A stretch of DNA of 48,688 bases. Source: Hyphomicrobiales bacterium. Its GTDB lineage: Bacteria; Pseudomonadota; Alphaproteobacteria; Rhizobiales; Beijerinckiaceae. Under the pieces are notes generated by a model. That model saw only the letters and a list, made by a program, of their open reading frames with translations, had not been told where the DNA came from and searched no databases. The DNA lies in contig JAQGJX010000101.1 in NCBI GenBank assembly GCA_028290405.1, positions 1-48,688 of the forward strand. Reading direction: 5' to 3'. The translations under genes and the position numbers were made by a program. Numbering within the stretch: the stretch's first letter is position 1; the number at the start of each line of letters is the position of its first letter. Below, piece by piece: positions 24,261 through 32,387 of the stretch.

Positions 24261-25241
24261 TCAGCCCTCGACGCTGACGAACAGCTCTTCCATGGTCGGC
24301 TTGTAGGCGATCATGGCGTCGCGGTGCATGTATTCGACGGCCTTTTCGAGGGTGGCGCGATTGGCCTCGAGCCCGTACGGCCACGGGTCCGCCCCCATGG
24401 TCAGCCGGATCTCGTCGAGATCGGCGTAGAGCCACGGCAGCATGTATTTCTGCGCGCCCGTGTACTGCACGGCCTTCCAGGCCTGCGCCTTCGCCTCCTC
24501 GAACGCACGATAGAGCGAGCGCGCGATCCACGGATTGGCGGCGTGCACGCTCTTGCGGATCACCACCAGATGCATGATCGGGTGAATGCCGGTGCGCCGG
24601 TAATAGTCCTTCTCCACCTCGCGGAAGTCCGGGAACAGACGCACCAGGTCGGGATGCTCGCCGTAGCCGTCGGGCATCAGCGCCCCGAGGGTGGCGTCGA
24701 TTTCGCCCCGTTGCAGTAGCTCGCTCAGCGAGGACGACGAATGGTTGATCTCGATGCGCGCAGGGCGCAGCAGCGGCGGCGGATTGGGGCTGCCGTGGGA
24801 GCCGGCCTTCTCCATCGCGCCCTGCACCCAGGTGACGCCAGAGAGGTCCACGCCGTACTCGTCCTCGAGCATGCCGCGCGTCCACAGCGCCGCGCTCATC
24901 GTATAGAGCGGCACGCCGATGCGCTTGCCCGCAAGGTCCTTGGGCGACCGGATGCCGGAGCGCTTGTTGACCACGATGAAGCCGTGGCGGAACACTTTGG
25001 AGGGAAACACCGGGATCGCCACATAGGGATTGTCGCCCGCGCACGTCATGGCGATGTGTTCCGACGAGGACATTTCCGCCGCGTCGAACTCTTCGCTGCG
25101 CATCAGCCGGTCGAACAGTTCGCGCGGATCGTCCACCGTCGCGACGGTGAGGTCGATTCCCTCCGGCTGCACCTTGCCGCTGGCCAGCGGCGCGATGCGA
25201 TCGTAGGCGCCGCATGCGAATGTGAGCTTCAATCGATCCAA
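24261..25241 (-). CDS. 4,5-dihydroxyphthalate-decarboxylase-like protein
   Basis: A 326-residue protein that closely fits the 4,5-dihydroxyphthalate decarboxylase family, itself related to periplasmic-binding folds. Signatures are LDRLKLTFACGAYDRI, VQPEGIDLTV, PVFPSKVFRHGFIVVNKRSG, DLAGKRIGVPLY, FPDFREVEKDYYRRTGIHPIMHLVVIR and GADPWPYGLEANR. The family enzyme removes one carboxylate to give protocatechuate. The start is TTG at 25241 with CGGGAGGATTTC before it; no ATG fits. It lies 94 bases after the beta subunit and two bases before the aldolase-type gene. Confidence 0.85.
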   Translation of the reverse strand: MDRLKLTFACGAYDRIAPLASGKVQPEGIDLTVATVDDPRELFDRLMRSEEFDAAEMSSSEHIAMTCAGDNPYVAIPVFPSKVFRHGFIVVNKRSGIRSPKDLAGKRIGVPLYTMSAALWTRGMLEDEYGVDLSGVTWVQGAMEKAGSHGSPNPPPLLRPARIEINHSSSSLSELLQRGEIDATLGALMPDGYGEHPDLVRLFPDFREVEKDYYRRTGIHPIMHLVVIRKSVHAANPWIARSLYRAFEEAKAQAWKAVQYTGAQKYMLPWLYADLDEIRLTMGADPWPYGLEANRATLEKAVEYMHRDAMIAYKPTMEELFVSVEG

Positions 25242-25335
25242 GAAATCCTCCCGCGTTGCGCCGCAGAATGCAGGAACGCGCGAGGCCGCGCAATGCGGCC
25301 GTGGCCGCCGCCCGCGCTTCAAGCGGGGGGCGACG

Positions 25336-25830
25336 CTACACGGTGTAGAAGTCCATCATGGTGGCGATGTAGTCGTTCTGCAGCTGCACGGTCTTGCGCA
25401 CGATCAGCCAGTCCTCGCCCGCGCGCGCAAGCTCGTGCTCGACAAGCGCGAACGCCGTGGCGCTCTCGCGGCGCTTGATGTTGAAGGCGTGGGTGGTCGC
25501 CACGCTGCGCACGCGCATCCGGTCCGCCCCGAGCGGCTGCGCCATCACGTTGGACACGATATGCGCCGTGCGCGGCAGGGGCGAGGAGGCCTGCGAGCGC
25601 CCGCCGCCGACGCGGGCGACGCGTTCGGCCAGTTGCTCGCGCGTGCAGTGCACCAGGGACAATTCGGTTTCGGGGTCCGCCGTGGGGCGCCCCTCGTCGG
25701 TCCAGGCCGGAACCCAGTAGACCGCCTCGGGCGCATACATGGCCAGCCAGTCTTCGAAGCGCTGCTCGTCGAGGCGGCGCGCTTCTTCATAGAGGACCTG
25801 CGCGGCGACGCCGGAGAGATCGGGGCTCAT
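25336..25830 (-). CDS. Rieske ring-hydroxylating dioxygenase beta subunit
   Basis: A 164-residue small subunit of an aromatic-ring-hydroxylating dioxygenase, the NTF2-like fold of BenB and NdoC relatives. It shows YEEARRLDEQRFEDWLAMYAPEAVYWVPAW, the middle RTAHIVSNV and the end LIVRKTVQLQNDYIATMMDFYTV. The subunit builds the alpha3-beta3 hexamer and shapes the active site but carries no metal. Its ATG overlaps the alpha-subunit stop by four bases (25827-25830), so the two are translationally coupled. Confidence 0.92.
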   Translation of the reverse strand: MSPDLSGVAAQVLYEEARRLDEQRFEDWLAMYAPEAVYWVPAWTDEGRPTADPETELSLVHCTREQLAERVARVGGGRSQASSPLPRTAHIVSNVMAQPLGADRMRVRSVATTHAFNIKRRESATAFALVEHELARAGEDWLIVRKTVQLQNDYIATMMDFYTV

Positions 25831-27245
25831 GGGCGCGCTCCTGCGGCTTTCGCCTCCGCCGCCAGATCCTTTTCGACCCCCTTGCGCAGCATGTCGCGCC
25901 AGGTGCGGTAGACTTCGTGGAACACGGTCTCGTCGCCCAGATCGAACGCGCCGAGTATCGAGCTGACCGGATTGAGCCCGAGCTCCGCCGCGTGCGGGTC
26001 GGGCCCCTGCTGGACCGCCGCGAGCCCGCGCGCATATCCCTGGTGCCAGTCGAACACGTTTTCGGTGCGGTTGCCGGACTGGCAATCCTCGTAGGCCGTG
26101 GTGTCGTCGGGCGTCGCAAGGCCGCTGGGGTTGAAGAACTCCTCGTACTGACGGATGCGCGTGGCGCGCGCCGCCCGGTCCTCGCCCCTGGGGCCGAGGC
26201 AATAGGTGGTCATCTCCGTCAGTCCGGGCGCGACGGGGCGCCAGATGCGCATTTGCAGCGACGCGTTCTCGGCGAACTGCACGTTGGGGAACACCGTGAG
26301 GTTGCGCGTGTGCAGCATCCACTTCGCGCGCGTCTCGCCGACCCGCGCGCGGATGGCGTCGATGCGGCTCCACAAGGGCCGCGCGTCGCTGGAGGGCGTC
26401 TCGCCCCAGATGGCCGCATGGCCGTTGCGGAAGCAGAAAGCCCCGCGCGACACGCTCTTCTGGTTGAAGTTCTGGTAGATCGACGTGGTGCGGTTCGCCC
26501 CCGCGGCCTTCTTGCCGCGCTCGCCCAGGATCTGGATGTAGGAGGGGTGCGTCGAGGTGAAGTGATACGGGTCCGTGCCGTTTTCGAGCTGGAGCTTCCA
26601 GTTGCCGTTGTAGGTGTAGCGCACCACGCCGGGCACGACCTCCAGCCCCTCCTCGCTCTGGTCCACCAGCAGGTCGAGCATGATGCGCACGTCCCCCAGA
26701 TGCTCCTCGATCGGGGGCACGTCCGGGTTCAGGCTGCCGAACAGGAAGCCGCGGTAATCGCCCAGCTTCACGGGCTGCAGGCCATGGTCCTCGGCCCGGA
26801 ACGCGTCCGTGTACGCGCCCTCCTTCTCGTCCTTCACGTCCACGCAGCGGCCAGCGCTGTCGTAGACCCAGCCGTGATACTGGCAGGTGTGGCGCTTCGC
26901 GTTGCCTGCGTTGCGGTGGCACACGAGCGCGCCGCGATGGCGGCATGAATTGACGAAGCAATGGATCGCCCCGCCGGCGTCGCGGCTCACCACCACGGGC
27001 TGACGCCCGATGCGCGTGGCGAAATAATCGTTGGGCCTGGGGATCTGCGCCGCCAGCCCCAGGAACACCCACGAGCCCTCGAAGATGTGGCGCATCTCAA
27101 GGTCGAAGATCGCCTGCTCGCGCACCGCGTCGCGGCTGACGCGGAAAATTCCCTCGCGCGGCCGGTCGTCCAGCAGGGCGGCGATGTCCTCGGGATCCAG
27201 CGAAGCCGCCGGGTGTGTCGCAGGCGCAGCCATGAGCGCTTCCAT
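25827..27245 (-). CDS. Rieske ring-hydroxylating dioxygenase alpha subunit
   Basis: A 472-residue large subunit of a two-component aromatic dioxygenase of the benzoate-dioxygenase (BenA) type. Rieske ligands are Cys101, His103, Cys121 and His124 (CRHRG, then CQYHG). The catalytic-iron segment is LQLENGTDPYHFTSTHPSY with its two His and upstream bridging Asp. It cis-dihydroxylates an aromatic acid using electrons from a ferredoxin or reductase that is not encoded here. It is the first gene of a five-gene minus-strand operon and is divergent from an IclR regulator. ATG at 27245 or 27233 could be the start. Confidence 0.93.
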   Translation of the reverse strand: MEALMAAPATHPAASLDPEDIAALLDDRPREGIFRVSRDAVREQAIFDLEMRHIFEGSWVFLGLAAQIPRPNDYFATRIGRQPVVVSRDAGGAIHCFVNSCRHRGALVCHRNAGNAKRHTCQYHGWVYDSAGRCVDVKDEKEGAYTDAFRAEDHGLQPVKLGDYRGFLFGSLNPDVPPIEEHLGDVRIMLDLLVDQSEEGLEVVPGVVRYTYNGNWKLQLENGTDPYHFTSTHPSYIQILGERGKKAAGANRTTSIYQNFNQKSVSRGAFCFRNGHAAIWGETPSSDARPLWSRIDAIRARVGETRAKWMLHTRNLTVFPNVQFAENASLQMRIWRPVAPGLTEMTTYCLGPRGEDRAARATRIRQYEEFFNPSGLATPDDTTAYEDCQSGNRTENVFDWHQGYARGLAAVQQGPDPHAAELGLNPVSSILGAFDLGDETVFHEVYRTWRDMLRKGVEKDLAAEAKAAGARP

Positions 27246-27340
27246 TTGAGTCTTGTATAGGAATATTGTACGTGTCTTAAATAGTGAAACGTTCCCCGCC
27301 GCGCGTCAAGCTGCGCCGGGTCAGCAGCTTGGAGTGCGAC
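27246..27340. promoter_or_regulatory. Divergent control region between dioxygenase operon and IclR gene
   Basis: This 95-base gap is much richer in A and T than its neighbours. It contains an imperfect inverted repeat, GTATAGGAATATTGTAC, and a second pair ACGT...ACGT around CTTAAATAG. IclR regulators usually bind such palindromes in the divergent promoter they share with their target operon, so the operator is expected here; exact bases are inferred. Confidence 0.4.
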
Positions 27341-28150
27341 ATGGCGCGAGCCGAAGGCGCGGGCGGGATCAGGTCTCTGGAAAAAGGCGCCGGGGTGTTG
27401 CGGCACATGCGCGCCGCCGGGGGGCCTTTGCGGTTGACGGAGATCGCGCGTCTGGCGGGCATGAGCCGCAGCATGGCGCATGGCTATCTCGTCAGCCTGG
27501 TGCGGGCCGGCCTGGTGGCGCAGGACCCCGACAGCGGCCGCTACGACCTGGGCGAGGACGCCCTGCAACTGGGGCTCGCGGCCCTCACCCGCGTCGACTT
27601 CATGAAGCTGGGGCGCGAGACGCTGGAAAGCCTCGCGGCCGACATCGGCGAAACCGTGTTGCTCTCCGTCTGGAGCGACGGGGGCCCGGTGTGCGTCGCC
27701 AAGATCGACGGCAAGCGCCGCTCGCTTTACGAGGTGCGCGTGGGAGGCGTCGCCAACCTGCTGGTCACCTCCACCGGGCTGGCGTTCCTGGCCTACAAGC
27801 CCGCGGGCTCCTGCCGCGACCTCATCGAGCGCGCCCGCGACCGGGGGCTGGGCGCGGGGCTCGACGACGTGAAGCTGGAGGCGGTGTTCGAGCGCATTCG
27901 TCGCGCCGGGCTCTCCGCCACCCAGCCCGCCATGCTGCCGGAGGCCTCCTCCATCGCCGCGCCGGTGTTCGGCCAGTCCAACGATATGCGCGCGGCGCTC
28001 ACGGTCATCGGCCCCACCGGAGCCCTCGACATTTCGCCCGAAGGCGTCAACGCGGCGGCGCTGCTGCAGGCCGCAGGACGCCTCTCGCGGCGGCTTGGGG
28101 CGCAGCCGGGCGGGCTGGCGCCCGGCGGCGTCGCGCACGCCCCTTCGTGA
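27341..28150 (+). CDS. IclR-family transcriptional regulator
   Basis: A 269-residue IclR-type regulator. The N-terminal winged helix-turn-helix is LEKGAGVLRHMRAAGGPLRLTEIARLAGMSRSMAHGYLVSLVRAGLV. It is followed by the effector domain with ETVLLSVWSDGGPVCVAKIDG, LLVTSTGLAFLA and the late IAAPVFGQSNDMRAALTVIG. ATG at 27341 is chosen since GGAG lies six bases upstream; the upstream ATG at 27284 lies inside the promoter gap. Divergent to the dioxygenase operon, it most likely senses the aromatic substrate or a ring-cleavage intermediate and controls that operon. Confidence 0.92.
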   Translation: MARAEGAGGIRSLEKGAGVLRHMRAAGGPLRLTEIARLAGMSRSMAHGYLVSLVRAGLVAQDPDSGRYDLGEDALQLGLAALTRVDFMKLGRETLESLAADIGETVLLSVWSDGGPVCVAKIDGKRRSLYEVRVGGVANLLVTSTGLAFLAYKPAGSCRDLIERARDRGLGAGLDDVKLEAVFERIRRAGLSATQPAMLPEASSIAAPVFGQSNDMRAALTVIGPTGALDISPEGVNAAALLQAAGRLSRRLGAQPGGLAPGGVAHAPS

Positions 28151-28370
28151 CGAATCACGAATCGCGTTGAAAACGTCGCAAAACAATCCCATGTTGAAAT
28201 TTGTCCGCGCGCGGTGACTCAAGGGTCGCGGGAGACGCGGAAAACAGGAGAACGGAACACTGAGAACGACGGTTGTCTCTGAAGCGGCTGCGCCGCTTCC
28301 CCACGCCGGACCCGCCCCGACCGGAGCTGCGATCGCCGCCGCTCCCGGCGAGCAGGACGCCGGAAACCTC

Positions 28371-28712
28371 GTGCAAGACGTGTTGACGGCCCTCGAAGAC
28401 GCCAAGGCGGAGGACATCGTGTCCATCAGCCTGGGCGGCAAGACCACCATCGCCGACACGATGCTGATCGCAACGGGACGGTCCAACACCCACGTCGGCG
28501 CCATCGCGGATCGCGTGCACAAGGCCTGCAAGGCCGCGGGCGTCGCCGCGCCGCGCATGGAAGGCCTGCCCCATTGCGACTGGGTGCTGGTGGACGCGGG
28601 CGACGTCATCGTCCACGTCTTCCGGCCCGAAGTGCGCCTCTTCTACAATCTTGAGAAGATGTGGGGCGGCGACAGGCCGAGCGAACTGGCCGCCGAACGC
28701 CGGCCGATCTAG
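28371..28712 (+). CDS. rsfS: Ribosomal silencing factor RsfS
   Basis: A 113-residue RsfS/RsfA. It binds ribosomal protein uL14 and blocks subunit joining when nutrients are scarce. Core sequence: VLTALEDAKAEDIVSISLGGKTTIADTMLIATGRSNTHVGAIADRV, then CDWVLVDAGDVIVHVFRPEVRLFYNLEKMWGG. The start is unclear. GTG at 28371 cuts close to the first family helix. The frame is open back to a CTG at 28260 that has AGGAG nine bases before it and would add 37 residues rich in Ala and Pro. No ATG exists in this stretch. rlmH follows 33 bases later. Confidence 0.92.
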   Translation: MQDVLTALEDAKAEDIVSISLGGKTTIADTMLIATGRSNTHVGAIADRVHKACKAAGVAAPRMEGLPHCDWVLVDAGDVIVHVFRPEVRLFYNLEKMWGGDRPSELAAERRPI

Positions 28713-28745
28713 CCACCTCGGCGCTGGCCGGATCAGGAGCGCGGC

Positions 28746-29228
28746 GTGAAGCTCATTCTCGGGGCCGTCGGGCGGCTGAAGGCCGGTCCCGAACGGGACT
28801 TGACGTCGCGCTATGAAGACCGCGCCCGCGCTGCGTGCCGCAGCGTGGGCCTCACGGGCCTGGAGATGCGCGAGACGGACGAAAGCCGCGCCCGGCGCCC
28901 CGACGACCGCAAGGCCGAGGAAGCCCGCGCCCTGGAGGCCTTCCTGCCCCCCGGCGCGCGCTTGGTCGCCCTCGACGAACGCGGCAAGGCCATCTCCAGC
29001 GAAGCCTTTGCGGCCGACATCGCCCGCGCCCGGGACGAGGGCGCGTCCGGATATGCGCTGCTCATCGGCGGCCCCGACGGGCTCGATCCTGCGATTCGCC
29101 AGCGCGCGTCGATGACCATCGCGTTCGGGGCGATGACCTGGCCGCACCAGCTGGCGCGCGTCATGGCCGCCGAACAGCTGTACCGGGCCATCACCATCCT
29201 CTCCGGCCACCCCTACCACCGCGCCTGA
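28746..29228 (+). CDS. rlmH: 23S rRNA (pseudouridine1915-N3)-methyltransferase RlmH
   Basis: A 160-residue SPOUT methyltransferase of normal RlmH length. It has the C-terminal knot with LLIGGPDGLDPAIRQRASMTIAFGAMTWPHQLARVMAAEQLYRAITILSGHPYHRA, including the AdoMet-binding IGGPxG and the terminal HPYHR. RlmH methylates pseudouridine 1915 in helix 69 of 23S rRNA on assembled 70S ribosomes. It follows rsfS, as in many bacteria. The start is GTG or ATG-like immediately after GGAGCGCGGC. Confidence 0.96.
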   Translation: MKLILGAVGRLKAGPERDLTSRYEDRARAACRSVGLTGLEMRETDESRARRPDDRKAEEARALEAFLPPGARLVALDERGKAISSEAFAADIARARDEGASGYALLIGGPDGLDPAIRQRASMTIAFGAMTWPHQLARVMAAEQLYRAITILSGHPYHRA

Positions 29229-29313
29229 CGCGTCTCGCGCACGTTTGCATGCGGCGTCGTATGGTGACCCGTGGCGGCGGCCGATTCGCCCCGCCGCCTA
29301 AAAGGGACTTGCG

Positions 29314-30711
29314 ATGCGCCTCAGGGCATTCGGCTTGGGCACGGCCGCCTGCGCTTTGGCGCTGGCCCTGACGCCTGCCGCCCTGCGCCCCGCCCAGGCC
29401 CAGGAGGCGCCCGCCGCAGCACAGGCCGAGCCGCCCGCGCCGGAGCGAACCCCCGTTCAGACCGCCGCCGACGAGCGCCGCAAGGAACTGGACCGGCGCC
29501 AGGACGAACTGCGCGACATCGAGGCGACCCTGCGGGGCTCCGAGGAGCAAAGGCGCAAGATCGAGTCCGAGCTTGAACTCGTGCGCAGCGACCGCGCCCG
29601 GCTCACCGCCGCCATGCTGGACACCGCCGGCCGCGTGCAGGCCGCCGAGGCGCGCGTGGGCGAGATCGAGAAGCGCCTCGACGCGTCCACGGCCGGCGAA
29701 GCGGCGATTCGCCGCTCGCTCGACACCCGCCGCGGCGCCATCGCGGACATTCTGGCGGGCCTCCAGCGCATGGGGCGGCGACCGCCGCCGGCGGTCCTCA
29801 TCAGCCCGCAGGACATCCTGAAGGCGATCCGCACCGCCATCCTGCTCGGCTCTGTGGTTCCCGAGCTGCGCACCGAAACCGAGGTGCTCGCCGCCGACCT
29901 GTCCGAGCTGATCGAACTGCGCCGGCGAATCGCCAGCGAGCGCGACCGGTTGCGCGCGGAGCTGTCCGACCTCACCGGTGAGCGCCAGCGCCTGTCGGCT
30001 CTCGTGGACGCGCGGCGCGCCAGCCTGGGCCAGGCCGAACAGGCGCTGGAAGCCGAGCGCAACCGCGCCCGCGGGCTGGCCCGGCAGGCCCTCGATCTCA
30101 AGGATTTGATCGCCCGTATGGAAAACGAGGCGAGCGGCGGACGCCGCGCGGCCGACGCCGCGCGCACCGCCGACGAGGAGCGAAAGCGCCTCGCGGGCCG
30201 CTCCGACGGGGCGCCCGCGCGACCCGGATCGCCCTTCGGCAACACCGGCCGGCTCTCCCCGGCGGTCGCGTTTTCTGACGCTAAGGGATTGTTACCGTTA
30301 CCTGTTTCGGGAGAGGTGCGCAAAACCTACGGGGCCCCGGACGGGTTCGGCGGCTCCGAGAAGGGCATCTCGATCGCCACCCGCGCCAGCGCCCTCGTGG
30401 CCTCGCCCAGCGACGGCTGGGTGGTGTTTTCCGGTCCCTGGCGGACCTACGGCCAACTCTTGATCATCAATGCCGGCGACGGCTATTATGTGGTATTGGC
30501 TGGTATGGAGCGTATCAGCGTAGAGGTCGGCCAGTTCGTGTTGGCGGGCGAACCCGTCGCGTCCATGGGAGACGCGTCCGGAAAAACCGCTGCGGCAATT
30601 GCTATTGGCGCTGCGCAACCCATTCTCTATGTTGAGTTCCGCAAGGATGGGGCGGCGATCGATCCGGGGCCCTGGTGGGCGAGACCGGAACTGGAAAAGG
30701 TTCGCGGATAA
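29314..30711 (+). CDS. EnvC-like murein hydrolase activator (degenerate LytM/M23)
   Basis: A 465-residue periplasmic protein. It has a signal peptide (ACALALALTPAALRPAQAQE), a long Arg/Glu-rich coiled coil at about residues 50-290 with heptad-like RRDELRDIEATLRGSEEQRR and RDRARLTA, and a C-terminal LytM domain. In that domain the zinc ligands are lost: GISIATRASALVASPSDGWVV stands where active M23 enzymes have H-x-G-x-D, and ILYVEFRKDG replaces LHFE. This is the EnvC pattern, in which the domain activates amidases during daughter-cell separation. Its stop overlaps the ctpA start by one base. Confidence 0.9.
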   Translation: MRLRAFGLGTAACALALALTPAALRPAQAQEAPAAAQAEPPAPERTPVQTAADERRKELDRRQDELRDIEATLRGSEEQRRKIESELELVRSDRARLTAAMLDTAGRVQAAEARVGEIEKRLDASTAGEAAIRRSLDTRRGAIADILAGLQRMGRRPPPAVLISPQDILKAIRTAILLGSVVPELRTETEVLAADLSELIELRRRIASERDRLRAELSDLTGERQRLSALVDARRASLGQAEQALEAERNRARGLARQALDLKDLIARMENEASGGRRAADAARTADEERKRLAGRSDGAPARPGSPFGNTGRLSPAVAFSDAKGLLPLPVSGEVRKTYGAPDGFGGSEKGISIATRASALVASPSDGWVVFSGPWRTYGQLLIINAGDGYYVVLAGMERISVEVGQFVLAGEPVASMGDASGKTAAAIAIGAAQPILYVEFRKDGAAIDPGPWWARPELEKVRG

Positions 30712-32054
30712 TGCGCAAGGTTTCTTTGGTTCTGGTCGGCGCGGCCTTGGGCGCCGTCACCGCCACGGTTGCAACGAACACACGTCTGATCGCGGCGAGC
30801 CCCGCTGTCGCGGCGGCCTCCGACACGTATAGGAGCCTCAACCTTTTCGGGGACGTCTTCGAGAAAGTCCGCTCCGACTATGTCGAGAAGCCGTCCGAGC
30901 AGAAGCTCGTCGAGTCGGCCATCAACGGCATGCTCGCCGGGCTTGATCCCCACTCCAGCTACATGGACCCCAAGAGCTTCCGCGACATGCAGGTGCAGAC
31001 GCGGGGCGAATTTGGCGGCCTCGGCATCGAGGTGACGCAGGAAGAGGGCATGGTGAAGGTCGTCACCCCCATCGACGAGACGCCCGCCTCGCGCGCCGGG
31101 ATCCTGTCGGGCGACGTGATCACCGCCATCGACGACGAATCCACCCAGGGCCTCTCGCTGAACCAGGCCGTCGACAAGATGCGCGGCGCTATCGGCACCT
31201 CCGTCAAGCTGACCGTGGTGCGCGGGACCGCCAAGGAAACCAAAGACTTCAAGATCACCCGCGACCGCATCCAGATCCGCGCCGTGCGCTCGCGCATGGA
31301 AGGCGAGGACATCGGCTACATCCGCGTGACCCAGTTCAACGAACAGACTTTCGAGGGCCTGAAGACCGCGATCGCCAAGTTCCAGAGCGAAATCCCGGCC
31401 GACAAGTTCAAGGGCTACATCGTCGACCTGCGCAACAACCCCGGCGGCCTGCTCGACCAGTCCATCGCGGTGTCGAACGCGTTCCTGGAGCGCGGCGAGA
31501 TCGTCTCCACCCGCGGCCGCAACGCCGACGAGACCCAGCGCTACAACGCCCGCCCGGGCGACCTCTCCAAGGGCAAGCCGGTCGTGGTGCTGATCAACGG
31601 CGGCTCGGCCTCTGCATCCGAGATCGTGGCCGGCGCGCTGCAGGACCACAAGCGCGCGACCATCATCGGCACGCGTTCGTTCGGCAAGGGCTCGGTGCAG
31701 ACGATCATTCCGCTCGGCCAGAACAACGGCGCCCTGCGGCTGACCACGGCGCGCTACTACACGCCCTCGGGCCGCTCCATCCAGGCCAAGGGCATCGATC
31801 CCGACATCCAGATCCTGCAGGACGTGCCGGACGAACTGAAGGGCCGCGACAGCACCAAGGGCGAGGCCTCCCTGAAGGGTCACCTGAAGAACGGCGAAGA
31901 CGAGAAGAGCGGCTCCCAGGCGTACGTTCCCCCGGACGTCGAGAAGGACAAGCAGCTGATCGCCGCCGCCGACCTCCTGCGCGGCCGCAAGACCGCCGCC
32001 CAGCTCATCGAGCTGGCGAAGGAGACCCCGAAGGAGAAGGCCACGGCCAACTAA
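30711..32054 (+). CDS. ctpA: Carboxy-terminal processing protease CtpA (S41 family)
   Basis: A 447-residue S41 peptidase. It has an N-terminal signal or anchor (KVSLVLVGAALGAVTATVA), a PDZ domain at about residues 95-180 (GGLGIEVTQEEGMVKVVTPIDETPAS), and the Ser-Lys catalytic dyad in GGSASASEIVAGAL and RSFGKGSVQTI. Ctp enzymes trim or degrade periplasmic proteins, often murein hydrolases, in keeping with the EnvC-like neighbour. ATG at 30711 overlaps the TAA of the previous gene, so translation is coupled. A terminator and repeat array follow. Confidence 0.95.
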   Translation: MRKVSLVLVGAALGAVTATVATNTRLIAASPAVAAASDTYRSLNLFGDVFEKVRSDYVEKPSEQKLVESAINGMLAGLDPHSSYMDPKSFRDMQVQTRGEFGGLGIEVTQEEGMVKVVTPIDETPASRAGILSGDVITAIDDESTQGLSLNQAVDKMRGAIGTSVKLTVVRGTAKETKDFKITRDRIQIRAVRSRMEGEDIGYIRVTQFNEQTFEGLKTAIAKFQSEIPADKFKGYIVDLRNNPGGLLDQSIAVSNAFLERGEIVSTRGRNADETQRYNARPGDLSKGKPVVVLINGGSASASEIVAGALQDHKRATIIGTRSFGKGSVQTIIPLGQNNGALRLTTARYYTPSGRSIQAKGIDPDIQILQDVPDELKGRDSTKGEASLKGHLKNGEDEKSGSQAYVPPDVEKDKQLIAAADLLRGRKTAAQLIELAKETPKEKATAN

Positions 32055-32062
32055 GCCCCCTG

Positions 32063-32160
32063 CCAGCCGCAAGCGGCTGGAGCCAGCCCCAAGCGGCTGG
32101 AACCGGCCCCAAGCGGCTGGAACCGGCCCCAAGCGGCTGGAGCCGGCCCCAAAGGGCTGG
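32063..32160 (+). repeat. Tandem 20-bp hairpin-forming repeats after ctpA
   Basis: Four and a half copies of a 20-bp unit, AAGCGGCTGGARCCRGCCCC, run head to tail from 32071. They are preceded by a CCAGCCGC/GCGGCTGG hairpin at 32063-32080. In RNA each unit can fold GGCTGG-AR-CCRGCC; where CCGGCC replaces CCAGCC the change keeps pairing as a U-G wobble. Copies differ at two or three positions. The array begins nine bases after the ctpA stop. Confidence 0.85.
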
Positions 32161-32188
32161 GGAGACAGCGATCCATCGCCTATCGACG

Positions 32189-32229
32189 GGCCCGCGCCGC
32201 AGCATCACAATGCTCCGGGCGGGCCTTTT
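32189..32229 (+). terminator. Rho-independent terminator of the rsfS-ctpA unit
   Basis: Stem GGCCCGC (32189-32195) pairs with GCGGGCC (32219-32225), with an inner AGCAT/ATGCT stem, followed directly by TTTT. It closes the rsfS-rlmH-envC-like-ctpA transcript. The 334-base gap between ctpA and the next gene holds only this, the repeats and the promoter region of the following gene. Confidence 0.8.
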
Positions 32230-32387
32230 GATTCGTCTGTCGCGCCCGCCCGTTAACCACTTGTGCATGGCCCTGTCGTATCCCGGAGAGCCGCCCCGCG
32301 TGTTCGGCGGCTCCCGTGTGTCTGCGTCGACGTCCGCGTGTGTCCCGCGTTTCATTCCGTCACGTCTTGCACCCGGAGATCGGTTCC

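Noticed and set aside
23527-25293. 588-codon frame suggesting a large fusion protein
   Set aside because: Only the last 243 codons match the class II aldolase family; the rest is out of frame with the decarboxylase-like gene and has no family signal.
26987-28609. 540-codon minus-strand frame
   Set aside because: Antisense to the IclR and rsfS genes and out of phase with the dioxygenase alpha subunit; composition is Arg/His-rich, as in shadow frames.
32063-32160. CRISPR array
   Set aside because: The repeats are directly adjacent 20-bp units without unique spacers, and there are no cas genes.
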